Source of the DNA: Prorocentrum cordatum
Taxonomy: Eukaryota > Sar > Dinophyceae > Prorocentrales > Prorocentraceae
Reading direction: 5' to 3'
DNA: 64,000 nucleotides
Assembly: GCA_963575745.1 (NCBI GenBank)
Contig: CAUYUJ010017903.1
Coordinates: forward strand, 139,001-203,000
The notes beneath the pieces were generated by a model. The model saw only the letters and a program-made list of their open reading frames with translations. It had not been told where the DNA came from and ran no database searches. Of the stretch, positions 33,741 to 43,505 are shown one piece after another. Position 1 is the first letter of the stretch; the number at the start of each line of letters is the position of its first letter. A program made the translations under genes and the position numbers.

Positions 33741-33912
33741 GGCCTTCAAGAGGCCCCAAGAGCCCGCCGTGAGGACCCAATAAGCCCCCAAGAGGCCCCA
33801 AGATGCTTCCAAGAAGCCCCCCAAAGCCCCTCAAGAGGACCCCAAGCGGCGCCAGGAGGCTTCCCCCCTTCCCCAAGAGGACCCCAAGCGGCCCCAGGAA
33901 GCCTCCGACTGA
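33741..33912. repeat. AAGAGGCCCC array 5' of the Helitron-like cluster
   Basis: CCCCAAGAGG/CCCCAAGCGG words end 13 bp before the spliced-leader relic at 33925. Equivalent GC-rich arrays precede the second and fourth cluster genes. Confidence 0.65.
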
Positions 33913-33924
33913 TCACTGTCACAT

Positions 33925-33945
33925 CCGTAGCCATCTCGGATCAAG
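33925..33945 (+). other. Spliced-leader relic 1
   Basis: Matches the conserved dinoflagellate spliced leader at 18 of 21 positions. The first ten bases CCGTAGCCAT are exact, and the end reads GGATCAAG against GGCTCAAG. It ends directly before GTAT and lies 27 nt 5' of ATG 33972. Genomic leader relics are known to mark genes derived from trans-spliced, reverse-transcribed mRNA. Confidence 0.75.
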
Positions 33946-33971
33946 GTATCGCCTGTGTTCTTGGATGGGTC

Positions 33972-36879
33972 ATGGCTTTGTCGGCGAAAGCCCTTGACGA
34001 CAGTATGGCCCAGAGCTGTCGCGGCCTCCCTTGGCCGACTGCGAGAGCCCGTATTATTTGCATCAGGCGCTCGTTGCAAAGGGTATCCAGGTCAGTCACC
34101 AGGCGTGCAAGACTTGGTGGGGCAAATATCGGGTTGTGCCTGGCAAGGTTAGTATTTCTAGCGCCCAGGAGCTGGAGGAGCAGCACGGTTCTGCCATCCG
34201 CCACCTGGGCATCGAGTATAATACACCTTTCAAATTATGCGGGGCGCTCCGACAGTTGGATCCACCACTGTATGTGACAGATCAGGTCGCAAAGATGTGG
34301 CTACTGCAGTATTCTTCCAAAGAGACGCTTGTCAAAGTGCAGAACGCTGGCCATCTGGAGACCTGGTATGGAGAACGTATTCGCAAAGACATGCCCGAGG
34401 GGACTACTGACGGGGCCGTGTTGAAGCAGTGGCTCCTGGGACATTTATCTGTATCTGCTGACGCCAGGGTATGCCAGAAGTGGCTCAGCACGGAGTGGGG
34501 CGCCAAGGGAGCATTGAATACTGCCCAAGCTGTGGAGGAATGTATAGGCCAGCGTCTTCGACTCAATCAGTATCGGGAGAGCTTCGCCGATGAGGCCGCC
34601 GCGGAGGTCCTCTCGCAGCTTCTCTCGGAGAGCGACCCTCCCGTCGCTGTCAGCGGTATGGTTTTGAGGCAATGGTACGTGAAGTATCACCCTGACTCTG
34701 GACCTTTGCAGTATGACACGGCTGAAAAGCTCGACGCGGCACTTGGTGACCACATGCGCGCGGTATATCCAGGGCTGAAGTACCACACCTTGCATGCCGT
34801 GTTGCGTATGCGACGGAAAGCTGTCTTGGTGTCCCGAGGAGTGTTGAGACAGTGGTGCGATGCGTATGCGTCGGTGAGCTCTTCAGTGCAGGCGACGGCT
34901 TCATCCGCCCAGGCCGTCACCAGGCGTGTATTGAAGCGCCCGGCGGCGCAGGTCGCAGGCGGGGTATTGAAACGGCCAGCCGCCGCCGGATCTGCCCGCG
35001 TGGCCAAACGGCCTGCCGCGGTCGACTGGGAGGAGCCCGTATCGAAGCAGCAGGCCACGGCAGCTTCTTCCTCCACAGAAGTGGTTTGTATAAAGCTGCT
35101 GACGGGGGATGCTGTAGAGGCGGCATGCGGCAAGCGGTATCGAGAGCAGGTCTCCGACTTGGGCCTTGGCCTCACTTACCAGAATATGCAGGTGCGTCTG
35201 AAGGCCTGGGGGTATGAGGCGGGTCCATATGCCTTGCGAGAGTGGCTTTGCAAGTATCGACTCGGAGACGGTGCCAAACATGGCAATTGCGCCGTCTACG
35301 CGTTGTCGCGCAGGGACCTCCAGTACTGGTATCACGTAGAAGGCTTGAGGGGGCGAGCGCTGGTGGACAAGTATCGCGCGGAGACCGGGGTATTTGCACA
35401 TTGGGTCGCCCTGGAGAGGTGGCTGAAGGCGCCCTCCCAGCAGCTGGCAATACTGGAGAATGCTGAGGAGATACACAGCCACGTATGCGGGGAGTATGTC
35501 CTGGAGCAGCTGCAGAAGGGCGTCTCGGCCGAGGAGGTGAAAAAGGAGTTATTGGCGCAGTATCTCGTGGATTGCAGGACCACGCAGCGGCTCGTAGCGC
35601 ATCGTCGCTATCGCGAGCAACGTGGCGAATACTGGACCAGCGAGCACCTAGAGCAACAGGAGTGGGAGTTCTTGTATTCCTTGGTTTCTCTGGATAGCAA
35701 GCTCGGCCACAACTGGGCGGTTGGCTGTCGCGCCCGGGCTAGACCTGGTTTGGAGGCTGTGCGTGTATCTTTATGTCAGCGCTTGGGCGTGGCGGAAGAG
35801 TTGGCGCCTTTGCACAATCTATCGGTATTTTTTGGTGGCCACGAACGGCATGCCAAGTTGGCACTCGCGTATCCAGATGCCTTCGTATACAAGGGCGCGC
35901 TGCCAGGTCCTGTGGTGGAGGCCTACGAGAGGACCTTTTTGGGCCAGGTGCTGCCGAGGACTGCGCGCGCGTGTATCTCCGACCAAGAGCAAGGCTGGTA
36001 TGCGAGAGCTTGCAGCGTGGCGACAGCTGACGGTTGCATAGTATTCCCGAAAATGGCGGCGGACGCTTGTCTTATTGCTGCGTATGCCATGTTAAAGTGC
36101 CAGGAGGTATTTCAGCGACAGTCTTGGTCCATGTCATTACTCACCAGTATCCGAGCCACCTACAAGAAGCAGTATAATCTGACAGATTTTGCGTTTTGGG
36201 TGTGCTACGGGAGTTGGTCCGCTTGCGAGGCCTGCGGTTCGTTCTTCTTCAATGACGAGTATTTCTCGAACCGTGTATATCAGGATCGTAGCACGTCGGA
36301 ACAACCAGACATGTTGGCGGCGTATCGTCGGCAAGTACCGCAGGACCCGGTGGTGCACGCCTGTGGCCAAGTTGGTATATCTTCGAGATGGTGGTATAAG
36401 CCAGGCATGTACACGCCCGTGGTTGCCAGCTGCCCTTGCTGTTCTGGTAAAGAGACTCCTCTCGAGAAGTTCAACCGCCGCATGCAGAACCATGGGCAGG
36501 CCCTCAAGGTTGCAAAGACGTCGGAGCTGTATAGGATCCCCTTGGCGACGAAGTCGGGCTACGAGGCAAAGGAGCGCATCACCTGGCCTCGATATTCGTT
36601 TCGGCAGTTTTCGCTGGACCGCAGCACTGGGCCCTGCATGCACGAGATGACCCTCGACGAATGTCGTGCTCTGAGCATCGTCGTCTTGAGGACCTCCGTG
36701 CAGCAAGAGAGGTATGGCGCTGCGCACCAGTTCAACTGGAAGAAGGTGGGTCTCTCGCGCGCGTACTTCAAGAAGGACCTGGTCTGCGAAGCGAGTATGC
36801 CTGCCGATCGGCGCAAGGCTGCATTTCATTTCTTGATGGAGCACAGCAAGTATTACCGCAGCTTTCTGACGGAGCAGAG
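33972..36879 (+). CDS. Helitron-like RepHel, exon A (W-x3-Y modules, KRPAA repeats, Cys-rich segment)
   Basis: ATG 33972 begins MALSAKALDDSMAQSC in frame 3. The long frame, open from 33998 and recognisable as ADCESPYYLHQAL from 34034, is frame 2, so a one-base shift near 34015-34030 is likely. The N-terminal ~470 residues hold about nine modules ending in a Trp-x3-Tyr-like signature (CKTWWGKY, AKMWLLQY, LRQWYVKY, LRQWCDAY, LREWLCKY), probably helix-turn-helix-like DNA contacts. Residues ~297-330 repeat KRPAA, a basic motif that may serve nuclear import. A Cys-rich part follows (CEACGSFFF ... CPCC, 36223-36440), as expected before Helitron Rep domains. The exon ends in KYYRSFLTEQR. It is not seen in ordinary host genes of this window. 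Confidence 0.7.
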
Positions 36880-37131
36880 GATCCGCGCGAGCAGGGGCGC
36901 CGCGGTCGCCCCCAACCCACCCCTCCCCAAAGAAAAAACCCACCCTCCCTCAACCCACCCCTCCCCCAACCCACCTCTCCCCAAACTCACCCCGGTCGCC
37001 CCGAACCCGCCCTCCCCCAACCCATCCCCCCCAAAAAAAACACGCCGGCAACAAAAACCACATCAACACAAACGCTATTCATTTTCTGGGGGCGCATGAC
37101 AGGTATTACAGTAGCTTTTTGACTCCCACAG
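36880..37131 (+). other. Candidate intron 1 of RepHel (GA donor, AG acceptor)
   Basis: 252 nt. Both boundaries read AG|GATCCGC (36878-36886 and 37130-37138). The upstream exon text KYYRSFL is also echoed just inside the 3' end (GTATTACAGTAGCTTTTTGAC, split here at 37103-37123). Removing it preserves frame 2 and deletes the stops at 37097 and 37112. The body is C-rich with AACCCACCCCTCC repeats. GA donors and AGG-flanked introns occur in dinoflagellates. The duplication suggests intron birth by segmental duplication or an introner insertion. Confidence 0.55.
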
Positions 37132-37740
37132 GATCCGCATCGAGAACCGCAGCTCCTTAAATCTTTCCTCCTACGACCTCTTTGTTGTCATGAAAGGTAT
37201 CGAGTGTGCCATGTATCCCGTCTTGTATCCGACTACGGACTTCACTGATACGGGTATTATGGAGCACTACTATGCCCAGACCCAGGATAGCACGAATCGG
37301 GTGGTATCCATCGGCCTGTCCTGGACTCGGAAGGTGCTGTCCAGTGCCCGTGTATATGGCGAGCAGCGGGATCTGCCGTTTTTCCTGTACGAGAAGCATC
37401 TGGCGAATAAGTATTTCAATGCGCAAGTTCGTGCCAAGAGCCTCGGCGTCACGGGGGACGTTATGACACGAGATTCGCAGGCCTCTACGGGGTATTGGGA
37501 GATTGTGCAAGACTCCCTCGCTGATCTGGTGCGTATCATGCTCGTGCGCTGCTACGACGAGAAGAATTATGAGGCCCTGTATCAGCACTGCCGCACTCTC
37601 CGGGGACAGGTATGGCTGTGCGCGTTTCCGAATTTGTTTATCACCATCGCGCCCGCGGAGTGGAAGTTCCCGAGGCCGTATTTCATGGAGCCGTATCTTC
37701 GCTGTATTTTTGCTGGTGCCTATATGATGTCACTCCATAT
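37132..37740 (+). CDS. RepHel, exon B (Helitron-like N domain and first Rep motif)
   Basis: Frame 2 continues: NLSSYDLFVVMKGIE, MYPVLYP, then RGQVWLCAFPNLFITIAPAE with WKFP (37606-37675). The last corresponds to the FFITFT-xxW-P motif at the start of Helitron Rep catalytic domains. The exon ends MMSLHM. Both neighbouring introns are multiples of three, so the gene reads through in one frame. Confidence 0.7.
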
Positions 37741-38019
37741 GTACTTCCTGGTTCGCTGTATCTGGTTGTTCTTGGCGAACCGCTGGGGCCACAGGTTCGT
37801 TTCTTGTATAACACAATTCCAGGAATTGTTTTGCGAGTTTCTCTCATGTCATATGTATCATGTACCCCATATATCACATATAACAACTGGATGTGTTCCA
37901 CAAGCTGCCCCAAAAATGTGACCAATCTCTTCTTCGAGTTTGTCTCATGAGTATCAGACGCATCGTGTATCATATGTATCATGTCACTACAGTGTGCTTA
38001 CATAAAGAACAGTGTCCAG
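37741..38019 (+). other. Candidate intron 2 of RepHel (GT-AG)
   Basis: 279 nt, starting GTACTTCCTG and ending GTGTCCAG, followed by exon GTACTTCATC, so a GTACTTC direct repeat sits at both splice sites. Removal joins LHM to YFIVYEW and keeps frame 2. The middle (37840-37985) is a degenerate copy of the 101-bp satellite at 44560-46020 (CCCCAAAAATGTGACCAA, TTTGTCTCATG, CATATGTATCATG). Confidence 0.65.
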
Positions 38020-39115
38020 GTACTTCATCGTTTACGAGTGGTGTATGAAGACCGAGTACCAGGGCCGTGGCACCCCGCACTGGCACATTTGCGCGTGGGT
38101 TGTATGCTTTGGGCTGTTGCAGAATCTCCAAGGGCGCACTGGTACGGCTGTCGTGTCGGCATTCGTCAAGTTCCTCTCGCTGGTATTCTGCGCCGAGATA
38201 GATGTTCAGATAGGCAACGGCCGTTTGAACTACATCTCCGGGTATGTGGCGAAGGACCATGATGCCGTCGACGTGGGGCTCGGCGAGTATGTGCAGAAGA
38301 ATGCAAACAGCTCCTGGCTGACCGCGTATCGCTTGCTCAGCAAGAGCAGCCCGTGCTTGCCGGAAGTGGCGATCCGTATGGCGCAACTGTCGGAATTTGA
38401 GCGGTCCTACTCCCATGTTTTGCTGTATCCACCGCAGCCTGCAGCCATGCTGAATTATGACGGGCGGCAAGGAAACTTTTCCTCGAGGATGTATGGTTTC
38501 TATCTTCAGGAGAAGAGGGAGCAGCTGGTCGCAGGGACTCCCGTATCGGAGAGTTTCTTGGTATGGCACCGTGGCAGGGAGTATGACACCTCGAACCACT
38601 GCGTACAGTTCCGTGGCGGCAGACATCAGCAAAGGTATGCGTCCACGCAAGTGGTCGCCTGCAGGTACTGGTACGAGCTGACCGACGGTTATTGGGGCCA
38701 GCATTCACTGACTGTGCTGCCACATGTATACGCTGCACAATTACTCCCTCGGACGTTCAAACACCTGGACAGTATGAAGAACTTCGTGGGCATGATCGAG
38801 TATCTCATGTCCTGGCAGTGGTCCGACACTGCTGGTATCGTGGAGACGTCGTGTGAATTGAAATTCCATAATCATGCGCTGCCGATGCGAGTGGGTGAGG
38901 ACGGCCAGATACTGTCATTCGGCTCGGAGTATACTGCTGGAGTGTCTGTATTTGCCAATGATAGGGCAGCATTCGAGTACCTGCTCTCGCTGGCCCGACG
39001 CGATCTGCAATTTCGAGGTATGCGCGATGAGCGTGTCGGCTGCTTCGAGCAGAAGCAACACGCGAATTTTCTGCTGTATATGCGTGTTGCTCAATGCGAT
39101 AACGAGCCAGAGTAA
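38020..39115 (+). CDS. RepHel, exon C part 1: HUH endonuclease with paired tyrosines
   Basis: Begins YFIVYEWCMKTEYQGRGTPHWHICAW. The HUH metal-binding triad is His-Trp-His at 38078-38086, preceded by the RGTPH signature of Helitron Rep. The nucleophile region reads GRLNYISGYVAKD, with tyrosines at 38231-38233 and 38243-38245 (Y-x3-Y) and a following Lys, as in Y2 rolling-circle enzymes. It should nick and religate one DNA strand during rolling-circle transposition. The frame ends DNEPE at TAA 39113-39115. The very next codon continues the conserved Rep-to-helicase linker, so this stop is probably a nonsense mutation or readthrough site and not a true gene end. Confidence 0.8.
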
Positions 39116-40741
39116 GAGTGCCTCCGGCAGGCGTGGGATGTCTTGAATAGGCCGAAGTATCAGCAGCGCACCTGGAGTCCCGAGCAGGCTGACGCCATCG
39201 AACGGGTCAAGAAGGGTGTATCGCTGGAGGACGAGGAGGAGAAGCAGAACAGTAAGCGTTTCTTGTATATCAGTGGACCACCAGGCAGTGGGAAGACGGC
39301 AGTATTGCTGGAGCTGGCCATTTGGGCATGTGAGTCTGTTCAGGTTTTGATCGTGTGTCCCACCGGGTATCTCGTGCACCAGTACAAGTCCAAGCTGCCA
39401 GACAGACCTGGTATTGAGAACATCCGAGTGGATACCATGCAAGGAGTCCTGAAGTATAAGAGGGCCGGGAAGGACGGGAAGGTCCGCTGGGCCCCACCCT
39501 CGGCTTTGAGAGGTATTGACTTGATTCTTTGCGATGAAGGTAGCCAGTATGAAGATCAGGAATGGATGCGTTTTTTCGCCGCGGTGCGGGAGCAGCCGCA
39601 TAAACCCTTCACTGGTATCGTGGCCGATTTTAAGCAGTTGCAGCCAGTATTGAGCGGGGGGCAATGCGAGCACTTCTGCAACCAAATGGACAAGGTTGAC
39701 TTGAAGACAGTGTATCGCACCGCAGACCAGCAGCACCTGGTTTTCCTGAACCGTATGCGCGAGGCTCAGCCAGATCGGGTGTGTTTGACAGAGTATTTTG
39801 GCGACCGGCACTGGCAGCATGAGTCCTTGGAGGCTTGTGTTGAGCGCGGTATGGCGTTGGCGGCGGAGAAAGGACATCCGTTTTCTTGGCTGACGTGTAC
39901 GAACGCAGGCTCGGCAGAGGTATGCAGAGCGGCTCTGGCATTACTCGGCATTAGTGAGGCCGATCTGCAAAAGGGTGGGTATTCCGATCCCACCACGAAG
40001 TCCAACTTACGCATTTTGGCCAGACCTGGTATCGTGATTCGCCTCAGTCGGAACTTTGACAAACAGCGAGGCTTTGTCAATGGGGCGTTGGCCACGGTAT
40101 GCGAGTCGCTTCGTGGAAACTCTGTGTTTACAGCCAGGCTGGTGGGCACGGGCAACATGGTATTGGTGCACCCCATCGAGGAGAATGGGGAGATCTTCCT
40201 GCCCTGCTGCTACGGGTATGCGACCACGGTGCGTCGAGCGCAGGGTGCGGATCTCTTTCACGGCTGTATTTACTTCGAGCAGAAGAAGAGAGTGGCCACG
40301 AGAGGGTATGGCTACGTTGCCTGCAGTCGCTTTAAGTCCCGCGAGGGCTGCTATGTATTCGGCAAGCTCCGCCGCAGTGACTTCCTCCCGGCTGGCCCTG
40401 AGAAGGCCGGCGAGATTCTGGAGCGTGGCTATGACTCGGTATCGTCATCTGACGACGAGGGGAAAGGCTTGGAGTATGCCTGTGCAGATCAAGGGGAGTA
40501 TGACGCGGACCCTGTTCTGTCCATGGATATGGGCAACAATCTCTTGGACTTCCTCGTGAGCACAGAGGATACGGCAGATGTATCCAAGACCGAGTGCCAA
40601 CGTATCCTGGCAGAGTTTGCTGCAGGTGCCAGTGCGGAGGCTGCCGATGCGCCAGTGTATGAAGAGCTTCCAGTGAGGGAGGAAGTGTGGGGCGAGAACG
40701 GTGAGCTGCTCGTATACGGCGGCACGGCAACGCCGGAATGA
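39116..40741 (+). CDS. RepHel, exon C part 2: Pif1-type helicase
   Basis: Same frame as Rep: after the TAA it reads ECLRQAWDVLNRPKYQQRTW, and RTWSPEQADAIERV is the Q-motif region. Walker A is SGPPGSGKT (39272-39298), Walker B LCDEGSQ (DE at 39533-39538), motif III GIVADFKQLQP, and RAQG and GYVACSRFKSREG are motifs V and VI. These are superfamily 1 Pif1/RecD-like helicase motifs, fused to Rep in Helitrons, which unwind the donor strand 5'-3'. There is no ATG shortly before Walker A in this frame, which supports readthrough or fusion. Stop TGA 40739-40741. It contains 30 or more GTAT tetramers. Confidence 0.8.
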   Translation, partial: ECLRQAWDVLNRPKYQQRTWSPEQADAIERVKKGVSLEDEEEKQNSKRFLYISGPPGSGKTAVLLELAIWACESVQVLIVCPTGYLVHQYKSKLPDRPGIENIRVDTMQGVLKYKRAGKDGKVRWAPPSALRGIDLILCDEGSQYEDQEWMRFFAAVREQPHKPFTGIVADFKQLQPVLSGGQCEHFCNQMDKVDLKTVYRTADQQHLVFLNRMREAQPDRVCLTEYFGDRHWQHESLEACVERGMALAAEKGHPFSWLTCTNAGSAEVCRAALALLGISEADLQKGGYSDPTTKSNLRILARPGIVIRLSRNFDKQRGFVNGALATVCESLRGNSVFTARLVGTGNMVLVHPIEENGEIFLPCCYGYATTVRRAQGADLFHGCIYFEQKKRVATRGYGYVACSRFKSREGCYVFGKLRRSDFLPAGPEKAGEILERGYDSVSSSDDEGKGLEYACADQGEYDADPVLSMDMGNNLLDFLVSTEDTADVSKTECQRILAEFAAGASAEAADAPVYEELPVREEVWGENGELLVYGGTATPE

Positions 40742-40859
40742 TCTGTGACGTATGGTGGCGGACGTTGAAAATAAACGTACACACGCGCATGTGTGTATCA
40801 TCGTCTCCGGTCCGCTTCTACGTTGGAGTCCAAGTGTCTGCCTTCATAGAAAAAAAAAT

Positions 40860-41330
40860 GTCCTCCAAGAGGGCCCCAAGAGCGCCCCCAAGGCTCCCAA
40901 GAGCGCCCCAAGAGGGTCTGAAGAGGCCCCCAGGAGGTCCCAAGAGGCGCCCAACAGGCGCCCAAGAGGCGGCCAAGAGATCCCCAAGAAGCTCCAAGGG
41001 GCTCCCCGGGGCACCCAGGATGCCCCACGAGGCCCCCGGGTCACGCGAGGAGGGCCCCAAGACGACCCAAGAGGCTTCTACTTGCCCAAGATTCATCCGA
41101 GTAGACTCCGAGAGGCATTCAAGAGGCCTCTGGCTCTTCTGATACCTACTCCTCATCCTTCTTCTCCCTCCTTCCCCTCTCATCTCATCATCACCATCAT
41201 CACCATCACCATCACCATCGCCACCATCAGGAAACCTCCACCATCACCAACGCCACCATCACCATCATCATCACCATCATCACCATCACCACCAATCATC
41301 ACCATCACGACACAACAACAACAACGATGT
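40860..41330. repeat. AAGAGGCCCC array and CACCAT tract
   Basis: CCCCAAGAGC/GAGGCCCC words (40870-41100), then (ATCACC)n at 41185-41310 and ACAACAACAACAA at 41312-41325. This fills the gap between RepHel and the second spliced-leader relic. Confidence 0.7.
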
Positions 41331-41343
41331 CTCTGTGTGTTGT

Positions 41344-41364
41344 TCATAGGCACTTTGGCTCAAG
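41344..41364 (+). other. Spliced-leader relic 2
   Basis: 17 of 21 positions match the dinoflagellate spliced leader, with the last eleven, TTTGGCTCAAG, exact. It lies 34 nt 5' of ATG 41398, the likely start of the next gene. Confidence 0.7.
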
Positions 41365-41397
41365 AGGGGGTTATTATTGGCCGCGTCTTGCCTTGGC

Positions 41398-42741
41398 ATG
41401 GACTCCGCAGGGCATATTTTCTTGCTCTCCTTTGTATTACTGCGTTTCACCAGAGGTCAGGCAGGAGTACCTGTCGCATGTGACTACCTTTTGGATCAGT
41501 GGAGTGTATTCGTTGAGAACTTCGATTCATTTTGTTGTGGACTCGTGCGGCACTGCGAGGCAGTATGCAAAGAGAGGGGATGCTCGTATTTGGCCCATCG
41601 GGAAGGTTTGCACATGGCGCATTCTGGTTTGAACTTCATTCGCACTCTTCGCAGGGCTCGCATACGACGGCGCCTTGTTGCATTTGCGGAGAAGTGGGCG
41701 CACGTAGTATCAGGGCTTCAGCGTCCCCGTGTGGTGGGCGTCTCGGTCGCGAGCGCTGACATCATGGCCATCGGGGACAGTATCCCGGACTATGTGGCCG
41801 TGGCTGTTCAGAAGAACCAGGTGAAGATGGCAGGTAAGTATAACAGCATGGACTGTATGCGGTGTTTTATGCACATGCTTGAGTTTTGCATGGGCTGCGC
41901 GCCCACGGAGTATACCGAGGAGCTGCGTCAGTGGTTTCTGAAGCGGCAGTGTCGGAAGTATGGACGCAATGCTGCGGCGGAGCTCGCGTATTTTGGCGTG
42001 GTGTCCTGCGACAGTATGACCACAGCATTGGGTCGTATGAGGAAGGCTCTAAACACCACGTCTCAAGTGAGTGCTGCGACCATGCATGTATTGTTCTGCG
42101 AGACGCGGCAGGCTATCAATAGGTATTCGCTGCATGGTCTTTGGTATCTCATTGAGCAGCATGACAAGAGGAAGTCTGTGCGGGCAAATGTTTCGCGTGT
42201 CCGACATGGGCTCGCATACAGTGTATCCACGCTTCCTTACACAATTCAGGTTTTGGAGGAGATCCGCAGCTGTGTGGGTGTATCACTCGCTGTGCTGCGG
42301 AAGTTACCCTCCAAACGCGCTGGCGGACCTTGGGAGGTGGCGTTTCAGATGGGTCGCCGCCGTTTGTGTCCCAAGGTTGAATTGGATGGCATTCCAGAGT
42401 TCCGTGTGCTCGCGAGTTGTCTGAGCGTTGTGACTCAGAAGGTCCAGCACAATCAGCAGTATCGCGGCTTGGTCAAGGCCGCGAAGGGTCTGGGTATCAA
42501 GTACGCGAAGTCGTATACTAAGAAGAAGCTCGCGGTGCTGGTGCAGCGCGGTATGCAGAAGCCTGCAGGCACGGGGGCGCGGAAGAGGAGTTACGAGGAG
42601 CTGGTATCCGCAGTGCACGCTCGCGGCGGCTCTGAGTATGAAAGAATGAAAATGCAGGGAAGGTGGATCACCAGACGATTATCCAAAGTCAAGTTGGAGG
42701 CGTTGCTGGCTGAACCCCGAGGGCGGTGTTCATTTGTATAG
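41398..42741 (+). CDS. Cluster gene 2, unknown, intronless, possible SAP-like tail
   Basis: Chosen start ATG 41398 (MDSAGHIFLLSFVLL) because it is the first ATG after the leader relic; the frame is open 5' of it. 447 codons without interruption. No family recognised. Visible features are a hydrophobic N-terminus, several Cys pairs (CMRCFMHMLEFCMGC, residues ~156-170) and a basic C-terminal third. The C-terminal third has two segments of the form YRGLVKAAKGLGIKY-TKKKLAVLV and YEELVSAV...RRLSKVKLEALL, each resembling a SAP or SAP-like DNA-binding helix-extension-helix. The 3' tail encodes GRCSFV then TAG. Same strand, same GTAT density as RepHel, and no introns: it looks like a processed-cDNA-derived accessory gene. 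A DNA-binding role is inference only. Confidence 0.6.
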   Translation: MDSAGHIFLLSFVLLRFTRGQAGVPVACDYLLDQWSVFVENFDSFCCGLVRHCEAVCKERGCSYLAHREGLHMAHSGLNFIRTLRRARIRRRLVAFAEKWAHVVSGLQRPRVVGVSVASADIMAIGDSIPDYVAVAVQKNQVKMAGKYNSMDCMRCFMHMLEFCMGCAPTEYTEELRQWFLKRQCRKYGRNAAAELAYFGVVSCDSMTTALGRMRKALNTTSQVSAATMHVLFCETRQAINRYSLHGLWYLIEQHDKRKSVRANVSRVRHGLAYSVSTLPYTIQVLEEIRSCVGVSLAVLRKLPSKRAGGPWEVAFQMGRRRLCPKVELDGIPEFRVLASCLSVVTQKVQHNQQYRGLVKAAKGLGIKYAKSYTKKKLAVLVQRGMQKPAGTGARKRSYEELVSAVHARGGSEYERMKMQGRWITRRLSKVKLEALLAEPRGRCSFV

Positions 42742-43084
42742 TTGCATGTTGTCTGACACAGTGGTCGACCAGAAAAGTATGAAAGAAGAGCATATAGCAG
42801 CAATGACATTCACATATACATACATACACACATGTAAACATACTAGTTCGACGCGCATAGCCATTCTTTACACATAGACCTTACCTACACAGTCACATGC
42901 ACATACACATGCGTACGTCGAGACATGCACTCAGAGTTACATACGTCGTATGAATGACATATAACATTTCTACATGGATACACAATGCAGAAATACATAC
43001 AGACATACATGCATGCATAGAAAGAGTATTTTCACGTACCTGTTCCAAAAAAATGTGACTTGTTGAGCACACGGTGGCTCCCTA
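42742..43084. other. Intergenic AT-rich ACATA repeats
   Basis: CATACATACACACATG-type words (42805-43015) with ATGCATGCAT near 43008. No gene. Confidence 0.6.
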
Positions 43085-43119
43085 CGCGTGTATCTCCGAC
43101 AAAGAGCAAGGCTGGTATG
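43085..43119 (+). pseudogene. RepHel exon fragment
   Basis: GCGTGTATCTCCGAC-AAGAGCAAGGCTGGTATG is a near-exact copy (one substitution over 34 nt) of RepHel exon A at 35969-36003 (ACISDQEQGWY). Here it runs straight into GTATGTATCATATATACC, intron-like satellite text. In the full gene the same point reads GTATGCGAGAGC and stays coding. Confidence 0.75.
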
Positions 43120-43420
43120 TATCATATATACCGACATGTTGCGTCTCCAAACTGGCCCAAAAATGGGGGCTGTTGGGGTCATCTTGGGGTGGAGGACTAG
43201 AAGGGTCTGTTCGAGTTCACTCTCTTGAGGCCATCTTCGGGGCCTCTCGGGGTCGTCTTGGGGGGCCTCCAGGGCTATACTGGGGTCCTCTTGGGCCGTC
43301 TTTGCTCCTCTTTTTTGGGCCTCTTGGAACGTCTTCGGCGCTTCTAAGACGGAAAAGGCGATAATGTTAAAATGCTATGTGTTGACTTTGTCTCATGTGT
43401 ATCATACGTCTCCCATTGCA
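43120..43420. other. Satellite-like and GC-array spacer before cluster gene 3
   Basis: Starts with GTATGTATCATATA satellite text, passes through a TTGGGG-CCTC array (43160-43340) and ends TTTGTCTCATGTGTATCATA...CCATTGCAG. Its ends look like those of an intron that captured an array. Confidence 0.5.
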
Positions 43421-43505
43421 GCCATATAATCTCACAGCTGGCGCGGCAGTACCAGTCTTCCCACTCGGAAGTATATTCCCTGCGGTTTCGATCCAATCGG
43501 TCGCA

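Noticed and set aside
33925-33950. Genuine spliced-leader RNA gene
   Set aside because: Leader relic followed by GTAT looks like exon plus donor, but three mismatches and the coding sequence 27 nt downstream fit a relic better.
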